From: Adenanthera pavonina
Lineage: Eukaryota > Streptophyta > Magnoliopsida > Fabales > Fabaceae
Assembly: GCA_026686845.1 (NCBI GenBank)
Contig: JAIVEN010000025.1
Span: 20,511,001-20,575,000 of the forward strand
DNA length: 64,000 nucleotides
Reading direction: 5' to 3'
Shown here one piece after another: positions 12,272 through 21,000 of the stretch. The position numbers and the translations under genes were made by a program. The notes under the pieces were generated by a model that was not told where the DNA came from, made no database searches, and worked only from the letters and a program-made list of their open reading frames with translations. Position 1 is the first letter of the stretch, and the number at the start of each line of letters is the position of its first letter.

Positions 12272-12552
12272 TACAAAAGGATAGAGACTAACATGCCCAG
12301 CAAGTTAGAATCAAAAGCATAATCTCCAATTACCATATCAATATGCTCAACATCAATGCAATTATAAGAGTCAATTCCCAAATGAATCATACTGTTATCC
12401 ACATAGTTTTCCACCAAATCATTAGCAACAAATAAATCATGTTTTTCTTCTAAAAGTTGCACGCAATCATGGTTAATCTCATTAGCATAGTCATGAAATT
12501 CATTTTTCAATTGATACAAATTAGAAAGACCATTAGAATTAAAAGTACTAGC
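12271..12552 (-). pseudogene. gag: Gag-like ORF of gag-only element, C-terminal part
   Basis: This is the remainder of the interrupted Gag-like frame, resuming directly after the CTAGC duplication and running 93 codons to a stop at 12,271-12,273. It includes NGLSNLYQLKNEF and an acidic tail. Sequence upstream of 12,552 in the same frame is Sirevirus LTR and not part of the protein. Its stop overlaps the start of the next ORF. Confidence 0.75.
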
Positions 12553-14415
12553 TGTTAGCAAGGCTGACTTCCCAAGAGGGGGGGTGAATTGGGAAGATTG
12601 AAATTTTTCTACACAAAGTGAAGTAAGTGAAGATATCACAATATAATGAAAACAATGCGTAAAACAGAGCAAGATGAAAAGTAAAGATAGGAACAAGAAG
12701 ACTCAGTGATTTATCCTGGTTCGGTCTTTCCACTTGACCTACATCCAGTCCCCAAGACACCTCTTGAGATTTATCCACTATACAGCAAGAATTTCAATGG
12801 GCTTCTTGCTGGGGCCACAGTACACGAGTATGCTCTGTTTCTGAGCTCTCTCACACTCTCTAAGCACTTTCACTATGTGCTTCCCAATCCCCTTGTGAAT
12901 ACCCCTCACAAGTAAATCTATCTCCAAGATGAAGAGTAGATTGATTACAATGAAATAACTCTCTTGAAAAGAGTAGATATGAAAGTTTCAGTACAAGTAT
13001 AGAAGTTGAGAGGGTAAAAGCTTTTGAGAAGAAGATTCAGCAGAAATTCGTTATACACCCATTTTATTTGTTACCCACAACTTCAAATGTTGTTGTATTT
13101 ATAGATTTAGGTCTCAAATGTCCGTTAGAGACTTTAATCTATCCGTTGAAGAAGTTATCCAACGGTTACTCTGAAAAACTATCCGTTTACCAACCGCATT
13201 TAATATTTCTGACATACTGAAATTCGAATTTTGGCTGGTCAATAGACGAATTTCGAAAGGACCGAAGGTTAAAGCTTCCAACGTTACAGCACGAAGTTCG
13301 TCTGTTCATGAGGTGAAATTCGAATGTTGAAACTTACAAAATATTTTCACAATGTGACATACGAATTTTCAAGAAGAAAGTTTTTCGGTTAAGTGTGAAC
13401 AGTGTTTTCAATTTGCTACAGTGCCCTCGAAATTCAAATTTTGGAACCCCAAAATTCGTCTGTCTATTGATTGTTTAAAGAGGCACAGCAGATTACTTTC
13501 TTCGAAATTTGAATTTTGAAAGGGTGAAATTCGTCTGTCAGAGAGACTCTTTTCAGACTAATTTCATCATTCGAATGTTGAAAGTTCTTATCATTCGTAT
13601 GTTAATTTTTCACTTCAACAGACTCAAGAACTCAGCTTCTGAAATTCAAATTTTAATGTTCAAAGTTCATCTGTCAGAGAGCAGTTTTGAGACTCAAATC
13701 ATTCTTGATCTAAGATGAACTTTAACATAGTCTTAGATGTATTTCTTCCATTTTCTCAAATTTTGTTTTGTCTGAAATTCGAATTTTGAAGACTTAAAGT
13801 TCGTCTGTTGCAAAGAAGCTTCTCTCAGACTTTTATGAAAATTCGAATGTTGGAAGTTCAAAATTCGTCTGTCAGAGAGCATTTATCAAACTCAATTTCA
13901 TTTTGATTTCAGATGCATTTTATCATAGTCTCAGACGAATTTGTTTGGTTTTCACAAACTTCATTTTTCTTGAAATTTGAATTTTGAAAGTGTGAAGTTC
14001 GTCTGTTACCAGAAAGGCTTCTTTCAGATTAGATGAAAATTCAAATTTTGAACAATCAAAATTCGTCTGACAGAGAGCCATCTCTTCAGACTTATTCAGT
14101 TTCAGCTCGAAATTCGAATTTCCTAAGGCAAAGTTCGAATTTCCAACTTGACAGTTCAGCTTAATCTTTCAACCTTCGTCTGTTTGTGGGTGTTTTTCAA
14201 ATAGGTAAAGATTTAACACAAAATCAAGGTTTGAAAACATCTTTTTCTCAAATCAAAAACTTTTACCCAATCATAACAAAAACTAAAGATCCTACAAGAG
14301 ATCTAACAACAAATACTCAGAAAATCTTCACTTGAAACAGCTTTGATCTCCTTTGATATCTTCAATTCAAGCTCTTGAGTGTTGGTTTACAATTATCAAA
14401 ACTCTTGATTCAACA
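12553..14415 (-). repeat. 3' LTR of Sirevirus
   Basis: It begins TGTTAGCAAGGC and ends GATTCAACA on the plus strand. The TATA-like sequence (minus-strand CTATAAATAC) is at 13,095-13,104. Several TTCGAA words of the 5' LTR read TTCAAA or TTTGAA here, the pattern of CpG decay. Confidence 0.95.
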
Positions 14416-14430
14416 TTCTCCCCCTTTTTG
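14416..14430 (-). promoter_or_regulatory. Polypurine tract of Sirevirus
   Basis: The minus strand reads CAAAAAGGGGGAGAA directly against the 3' LTR. Similar tracts lie nearby at 14,484-14,494 (GAGGGGGAGC) and in the ORF end at about 14,784-14,800. Confidence 0.85.
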
Positions 14431-14700
14431 ATGATGACAAAACAACTCACAAACTAGATTAGTACTTGGGTTTACTTTCACAAGCTCCCCCTCAACATAT
14501 GCATAAGATATCAAAACAACAGATTAAGTGAAGAGTATTTAAGGCACAAAACATTGCAACAAAGAGATCCATTCATTTAATCAAAAGTTGCTTGAACAGA
14601 AGCAAATTAATCAAAGTTTAAAACAACAAGACCAAAACACAAATACACAGAGTACAAAGTACAACAAGAGGACTTAAGCCTAATCTTCAATCATCTCCAA

Positions 14701-16863
14701 TCATTTCTTCTTGGACTTGGTCTTCTTGCTGTAGGTTTTCCCTTTCCCAGATTGCTTAGCAGCAGGCTTTCCAGTTTGCCCAGACTTCTCCCCCTTTTTG
14801 ACATCATCAGGAAGTCCAACAAAATCAGTCGGAGGAGGGATCTGAGAGATAGGAATAGCACGGAGTGGCACAGGAGCAAAAGGGATTTCAGGTTCAGCTG
14901 GGGGCTCAGCAGGCTCTTCATCATCATCAGAGACCTCAAGCAGCACTTGCATTTCCTGCCTAGAAAGAGCTAGTTGAGCTCTCTGTTCCTCTGAAAGCCC
15001 ATAAGCAGCAAGAGAAGAAGAAGCTGGTTTAGCAGCAGGAAACATTTCCTCTAGCCTTCTCCTCTGATCTAGCAGGAGAGCATTGTGAGCAATGGCAAGA
15101 TAATCAATAACAGGTACAATGCTCCTTTCCTCATTGCTAGCTCCTTCTGACATAGAAGAGGTTGAAATTGCTGCAACCAGTCTTTCAACTTGCTCAGATT
15201 CTTGAATGGACAGAATTGAATCCGGAGCATCTTCTTGCATGGGCTCATGAGGGCCTGTGTCTTGGAGACCTTCTTCTTCCAATCCATAGTCCAAGGGTGG
15301 ACCAGGACTTGGTGTTCTCATAGCACCAGCACCATCTATATCATCATCATCATGGTCAGAGGAGGCAATCTCGAAGGGACTTGGAGGCACTGGGGATGGA
15401 GACAGAGTAGGCTCAGGGACACCAGGCTGAGGTGGAGCTGAAGTGGTAGGAATAGCATTTCTTATCTCTTCATAGGCATCAGCCACCACTTTCATATTTA
15501 CAGCCAACTGATGGATCTGATCTTGTAGATGAGCAAATTTTGCATTTTGCTCATCTCTAATGCTAAGAATGAGTGTTGACAGACTGTCAAACAACTCAGT
15601 GATCTTTGTTGGCTTGGCTCGCGAGGAGGGAGTGGAAGGAGGGTGAGTAGGCCTGGAGGGAGATGGGATTGGCTGAGAAGGCTGAGGTACAAATTTACCA
15701 GGGGCCTCAGAAGTTCCTTCTTGTTGGAGGGATGCATCAGCAACAAAGAACAAATCTTCAGATTTCCCTGCTCCTTTTCTAACCCATCGTCCTTCATCTC
15801 TTTCAATGCCCATCCTTTGCAGTTCCTCCTCTTTGAATGCCTCAGTGAGTTTCCCTTTCCCCTTTTCAATGTGTTGAATCCTAGCATGCTGCAAGATTCT
15901 TGAAATAATTGCTGCATAGGGGAGTGTGGAATCCTTCCTTTGATCCCTTGCCTTTATCATTCTCTGGAGGATGATATGACCCATGTTAATGAGCTTCCCA
16001 CGTATGATAGCAGTCATCACATGAGCCTCTGCCCTTGTTATCAAGTTGAAGCTGCCACCCTTGTTGAATATGATCCTGGACACTATGTAGTTCAGGATCC
16101 TGACTTGTACACTTAGGTCTGTGGGCTTCAACAGATTTATCGTTGGCCTGTTTTCCCTTCTCCTGAATAGGGTGTCCAAAATGGTGCTCTCTTTGTAGTT
16201 CAGAAAGGATCCACCTTCTTCATCAGCCGTGCTTGCCTCATCCATATACCCAGAGGCTGTGATGTCAATTTTCAGCCCATCTTGCCCTGGGATTTCCAGC
16301 ACTTCATTGATTGTTTCATCAGCAAGCCAGATGGTCCTTGATCTCAAAGTGACCTCCCATTTCTTTTTCCTGCTGTTGTATTGAAGAGAGGCATACCAAG
16401 TCTTCACTACTTCATCATCATATTTTTCAGCAATTTCCAACAGGTTTTTGTATCTCATTAACCATAATGCAGCATCAAAGTTATTGGATATCAAAAATTG
16501 CTCCATATTTACACAGTGAGGCTTGATTACCTTTTTGCTGGAAAACTTGGCAGAAAACTCTTCTTGAATTTCGGGAATGCTCCAAAGTGGCAGTGTAGTA
16601 AGCTCAAATTCTCCAGGTTGTGTAGAAGAGGAGGAAGCCACAGTAGCAGTATCAGCCGAAGGGATCACAGTTTTTGATGAGGAAGGTCCAGTTTTCTGTG
16701 AATCTGCCTTGGATGATGATTGCTGGCGTTTAGAAGGGGTAGCTTTACTGGGTTCGGCCTTTCTCTTGGATTTCTCTCCTTCCTTTGTAGCATATTGAGA
16801 TTTGACCTTTCTTTTTGGCCGAGTTCCAGCTTGTCCTGCTCCAGGGATCTTGATTCTCGCCAT
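14701..16863 (-). CDS. Envelope-position ORF of Sirevirus (720 aa)
   Basis: The frame is open from ATG 16,863 to 14,701. Residues 1-85 are basic and Ser/Thr-rich; residues ~110-360 form a compact region (FLISNNFDAALWLMRYKNLL, TWYASLQYN, ESTILDTLFRRREN, AEAHVMTAIIRGKLINMGH) resembling what is annotated in plant genomes as 'putative plant transposon protein'. A Pro-rich stretch (390-418), a probable coiled coil (420-470), an acidic part (500-560) and a Lys-rich tail ending KKTKSKKK follow. I see no signal peptide, transmembrane helix or furin-like context, so 'envelope-like' describes only its position. Two older, broken relatives of it lie at 29,741-39,526. Function unknown; possibly particle- or nucleus-associated. 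Confidence 0.85.
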   Translation of the reverse strand: MARIKIPGAGQAGTRPKRKVKSQYATKEGEKSKRKAEPSKATPSKRQQSSSKADSQKTGPSSSKTVIPSADTATVASSSSTQPGEFELTTLPLWSIPEIQEEFSAKFSSKKVIKPHCVNMEQFLISNNFDAALWLMRYKNLLEIAEKYDDEVVKTWYASLQYNSRKKKWEVTLRSRTIWLADETINEVLEIPGQDGLKIDITASGYMDEASTADEEGGSFLNYKESTILDTLFRRRENRPTINLLKPTDLSVQVRILNYIVSRIIFNKGGSFNLITRAEAHVMTAIIRGKLINMGHIILQRMIKARDQRKDSTLPYAAIISRILQHARIQHIEKGKGKLTEAFKEEELQRMGIERDEGRWVRKGAGKSEDLFFVADASLQQEGTSEAPGKFVPQPSQPIPSPSRPTHPPSTPSSRAKPTKITELFDSLSTLILSIRDEQNAKFAHLQDQIHQLAVNMKVVADAYEEIRNAIPTTSAPPQPGVPEPTLSPSPVPPSPFEIASSDHDDDDIDGAGAMRTPSPGPPLDYGLEEEGLQDTGPHEPMQEDAPDSILSIQESEQVERLVAAISTSSMSEGASNEERSIVPVIDYLAIAHNALLLDQRRRLEEMFPAAKPASSSLAAYGLSEEQRAQLALSRQEMQVLLEVSDDDEEPAEPPAEPEIPFAPVPLRAIPISQIPPPTDFVGLPDDVKKGEKSGQTGKPAAKQSGKGKTYSKKTKSKKK

Positions 16864-17860
16864 TTTTCAGTGAAATGATGCAGAATGTGGTTAAGGAAAG
16901 GTTTATGGGATGCGAAAGGAAGTTTAAATGGTGAAGAATGACGGTTTTTGGACAGGAATTAAGAGGATTAAAGAGAGAATCAGAACAGACTTAGAGAGGT
17001 TACAAATAGGGTTGCGTCTATTCTGAGGAAAACCGTTGCATTTAACGTGTGTAACCGTCTGACAGACAAATTTTGAGGGGTCAAAATTCGAACTTTGGGC
17101 TGTTACAAGTTAAACCGTTCATCATAGCTTACTGACAGAGGAATTTTCATCCTGAAAGTTCGTCTGACAGTGGCTTGAAACAAGCAATACAAGCACAACA
17201 GACGAATTTTGTTCCACCAAAGTTCGTATGTTGAAAAGAAAAAGGTAGACATCAATCAAACTATCAATCAACAGACAAATTAAACATGCAGAACTACAAC
17301 TTTCAATAATTCAACATGATGGACATGATTCAACAGACGAATTTTGAACTGAAAATTCGAATTTTTCAACTTTTTTAAAGACTGTCTAACATTCGCATGT
17401 TAAGAAATAATAATTTGTGTAGCAGTGATGGACAATCATAACTTTGAAATTTCTGATTTTGAAAATTTGAACTTTCAAGCTTCAACAGACGAATTTCTAG
17501 GCATTACTGAGAACTGTTCCAAGGCATAACAGGTCGAAGTTCGTCTGTTGGTCAACTAAAATTCGAATGTTGACCATGTTGATCAGTTTAAAAACACATA
17601 TTATCAATGAAATTCATCTAGTAATCAAACAACATACAAATTTCAACTTTAAAAACTTACAGAATGGATCAAGAACTTAGAATAATTATCATTCACTTCA
17701 TTTTCTGGTTGTTCCAATCTGGAGTGCTCCAATCTTTCAAACTTTTAGCCATTGTTTTTCACAAGAAGCACCTGCAACTACACTAAAATAGACTCCGATG
17801 CTCAAGTTAGAGTTTATTCTTATATTAAAAATTCTAAAGACAGAATTGCACAGAAATGAC
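16864..17860 (-). other. Pol to envelope-position ORF spacer with U3-like motifs
   Basis: This ~1 kb noncoding spacer repeatedly shows CAGACGAATTTTG, AAAATTCGAA and TTCGTCTG words at 17,065-17,110, 17,150-17,240, 17,335-17,365, 17,480-17,500 and 17,530-17,570, the same vocabulary as the U3 region of the LTRs. It also shares a 'ccgttgcatttaacg' block (17,030-17,045) with the sequence just upstream of the LTR TATA box. It could have arisen from LTR sequence or carry a promoter for the extra ORF; neither is shown. Confidence 0.6.
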
Positions 17861-20800
17861 TTACAATTCATTGGGATTTACCATTCCCAATTCTCTCCTT
17901 ATTTTGCAGTGTCTGTCTTCTGATAGAGGTTTTGTGAGTATATCAGCAACTTGATCTTCTGTTGGAATGTACTCCAGTCTAACTTCTCCTTTCAGAACGT
18001 GATCTCTTATGAAGTGGTGCCTAACTTCAATATGTTTTGTCCTTGAATGCATGACAGGGTTCTTGGTGATATTTATAGCACTTTGGTTGTCACACATGAT
18101 TGGTATCTCTTTTATATTAATCTCAAGATCTTCAAGCTGCTGTTTTATCCAGATGACTTGGGCACAACAGCTTCCAGCTGCAACATACTCAGCTTCTGCA
18201 GTAGATAAGGCCACACTGTTTTGCTTTTTGCTGAACCATGAAACCAGGGATCCTCCAAGGAACTGACAGGTTCCACTTTTGCTTTTTCTGTCAGTTTTGG
18301 ATCCTGCAAAATCAGCATCAGTGTATCCTTTGAGATCTTGTCCATTGCCTTTTGGATACCAAAGACCCATCTGTGATGTTCCAATAAGATATCTGAAAAT
18401 TCTTTTCACAGCTGTTGCATGGGTTTCTTTGGGGCATGATTGGAACCTTGCAGACATGCAGACACTGAACATAATGTCAGGTCTGCTAGCAGTTAGGTAC
18501 AGCAGGGATCCAATCATTCTTCTGTACTGAGTAATGTCAAACATCTTCCCATTCTCATCCATGTCCAGTTTGGTTGCAGTAGCCATAGGTGTTCCCATTG
18601 GCTTAGCATTCTCCATTCCAAACTTCTTTAACAGCTCCTTTAGATACTTGGATTGACTGAGAAAGATACCATCATTAAGCTGTCTGATTTGTAATCCAAG
18701 GAAGAAATTGAGTTCACCCATCATAGACATCTCGAATTCTCCCTGCATTAACTCAGAGAATTTCTTGCAAAGAGTTTCATTAGTAGCACCAAAAATAATA
18801 TCATCAACATAGATTTGAACAATTAGTAAATCTTTATTTTCTTTCTTAGTAAATAAGGTTGTGTCAACTTTGCCTCTGTTAAACCCCTTATCAGTTAGAA
18901 AATTGCTTAGTCTCTCATACCATGCTCTAGGGGCCTGTTTTAAACCATAGAGAGCTTTCTTCAGTTTATAAACATGGTTTGGTTTTGTAGAGTCCTCAAA
19001 ACCTGGAGGTTGATCTACATAAACTTCTTCCATGATATATCCATTCAGAAAGGCACTTTTTACATCCATTTGATATAATAAAATATTTTTCATGCATGCA
19101 TATGCCAGCAGTATTCTTATAACTTCTAATCTAGCTACTGGTGCAAAGGTTTCTTCAAAATCAATACCTTCTTCCTGATTATACCCTTTAGCAACCAATC
19201 TAGCTTTATTTCTGATTATTGTTCCAGATTCATCAAGTTTATTTCTGAAAACCCATTTGGTACCAATAACAGGATGATTTTTGGGTCTAGGTACTAAATC
19301 CCAAACTTGATTTCTTTCAAATTGATTTAATTCATCTTGCATAGCCATAATCCAGTATTCATCAGTTAAGGCTTCTTCAGCACATTTGGGTTCAATTTCA
19401 GAAATAAAGGCACAGTTGAGCATTTGATCCCTTAACTGTTTTCTGGTTTTGACTTTCTCTTGAACATTCCCTATTACTTGATCAACAGGGTGATTCCTTT
19501 GATATCTCCAAGCTCTAGGGAGTTCTTGAGTTGTTTCTTCATTATTTTCTTCATCAAACTCTTGCTCCTGGATATCTTCCTCTGTGTCAACAGATTCAGA
19601 TATCTTTGGAGGTTCAGTTTTGTTTTTGTCAGAAATTCCCAGTTTTTCAAAATTGAAAGTAAGATCATCCTTATTGGTGACATGTTTTGAAACAGTTTCA
19701 TTTTCAATGAAAACCACATGCACTGATTCTTCTACTATATTTGATCTTTTATTATAAATCCTATAAGCCTTACTCCTACTAGAATAGCCCAGAAATATAC
19801 CTTCATCGGATTTGGCATCAAATTTACCTAGATTTTCTTTACCATTGTTGTGAATGAAGCATTTGCACCCGAACACATGGAGGTGTGACAGATTTGGCTT
19901 TCTTCCCTTGTACAGCTCATATGGAGTCTTCCCAAGGATTGGTCTGATGTAGGCTCTGTTTATGATGTAACTTGCTGTATTCACTGCATCAGCCCAGAAC
20001 ACTTGAGAGAGTTCCTTCTCATTCAGCATAGCTCTAGCCATTTCTCCAATGGTTCTGTTCTTCCTTTCTACCACTCTATTTTGTTGAGGAGTTCTTGGTG
20101 CTGAGAAGTTGTGGTCAATCCCATGCTCATTGCAGAACTCCAGGAAGTATGCATTTTCAAATTCTCCTCCATGGTCTGACCTGATAGACACAATAGAAAT
20201 ACCTTTCTCATTTTGCACTTTCTTAGCTAAGGTTACAAATGCATCAAAGGTATCACTTTTAGAAGAAAGAAATAATGTCCAAGTAAATCTAGAATAGTCA
20301 TCAACAATTACAAGCACATATATATTACCACCAAGACTTTTTACCCTAGAAGGTCCAATTAAATCCATATGCAGCAGTTCAAGTGGTCTAGTTGTGGTAA
20401 CTACATTTTTAGATTTAAATGATGATTTAGTTTGTTTTCCTCTTAGGCATGCATCACATTCTTTTTCCTTTTCAAAAGATATTTTTGGTAGACCAGTTAC
20501 TAGCTCATTTTTAATCAGTTTAGACAGTTGATTCATGTTCACATGAGCTAATCTTCTATGCCATAGCCAACTATCATTATTCTGACTGATTAAGCATACA
20601 GAATCTAAGGGAGGAAGTTCATCAAGATCAATAGTATAGTAGTTACCATCCCTTTGAGCTTTGAGGATTACTTTGTGATCACTTTTTCTGATGACCAGGC
20701 AAAACTTTGAGTCAAACAGCACCCAGTTTCCTTTGTCACAAGTCTGACTCATACTTAGCAAATTGTGGTTGAGGCCAATTACAAACAACACTTCTTCAAT

Positions 20801-20992
20801 GGATGTTTCTGGATTTTTGCCCACAATGCCAATACCAACAATTTTGCCGTATTGATCACCTCCAAAGGTCACCTTTCCTCCCTTCTTGTCTCTAAGGGTG
20901 ATGAACTTCTCCTTATCACCAGTCATGTGACTTGAGCAGGCACTGTCCATATACCATTTATTGCTTTTCTTAGCTGTGAGATAGACCTGCAA
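17861..20992 (-). CDS. pol: Sirevirus pol: protease, integrase, RT, RNase H
   Basis: This open frame of 1,043 codons is in a different frame from gag and has no ATG at its start; the first listed codon is TTG, and the frame is open upstream for seven more codons to a TAA. Residues 13-26 are the protease motif WYMDSACSSHMTGD. The integrase HHCC zinc site is H145, H150, C179, C182, with D210, D273 and E309 spaced D62D35E. RT has YQMD (D643) and YVDD (728-731); RNase H has TDAD (D892/D894), E933 and D968. Every catalytic residue I can place is present except that the protease triplet reads DSA rather than DSG or DTG. The enzyme set copies element RNA and inserts the DNA. Expression needs frameshifting, splicing or an internal start. 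Confidence 0.93.
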   Translation of the reverse strand: MQVYLTAKKSNKWYMDSACSSHMTGDKEKFITLRDKKGGKVTFGGDQYGKIVGIGIVGKNPETSIEEVLFVIGLNHNLLSMSQTCDKGNWVLFDSKFCLVIRKSDHKVILKAQRDGNYYTIDLDELPPLDSVCLISQNNDSWLWHRRLAHVNMNQLSKLIKNELVTGLPKISFEKEKECDACLRGKQTKSSFKSKNVVTTTRPLELLHMDLIGPSRVKSLGGNIYVLVIVDDYSRFTWTLFLSSKSDTFDAFVTLAKKVQNEKGISIVSIRSDHGGEFENAYFLEFCNEHGIDHNFSAPRTPQQNRVVERKNRTIGEMARAMLNEKELSQVFWADAVNTASYIINRAYIRPILGKTPYELYKGRKPNLSHLHVFGCKCFIHNNGKENLGKFDAKSDEGIFLGYSSRSKAYRIYNKRSNIVEESVHVVFIENETVSKHVTNKDDLTFNFEKLGISDKNKTEPPKISESVDTEEDIQEQEFDEENNEETTQELPRAWRYQRNHPVDQVIGNVQEKVKTRKQLRDQMLNCAFISEIEPKCAEEALTDEYWIMAMQDELNQFERNQVWDLVPRPKNHPVIGTKWVFRNKLDESGTIIRNKARLVAKGYNQEEGIDFEETFAPVARLEVIRILLAYACMKNILLYQMDVKSAFLNGYIMEEVYVDQPPGFEDSTKPNHVYKLKKALYGLKQAPRAWYERLSNFLTDKGFNRGKVDTTLFTKKENKDLLIVQIYVDDIIFGATNETLCKKFSELMQGEFEMSMMGELNFFLGLQIRQLNDGIFLSQSKYLKELLKKFGMENAKPMGTPMATATKLDMDENGKMFDITQYRRMIGSLLYLTASRPDIMFSVCMSARFQSCPKETHATAVKRIFRYLIGTSQMGLWYPKGNGQDLKGYTDADFAGSKTDRKSKSGTCQFLGGSLVSWFSKKQNSVALSTAEAEYVAAGSCCAQVIWIKQQLEDLEINIKEIPIMCDNQSAINITKNPVMHSRTKHIEVRHHFIRDHVLKGEVRLEYIPTEDQVADILTKPLSEDRHCKIRRELGMVNPNEL

Positions 20993-21000
20993 AACAACGT

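Noticed and set aside
14701..16863. A true retroviral envelope gene
   Set aside because: It is in the right place, but I find no signal peptide, membrane segment or envelope-type cysteines.
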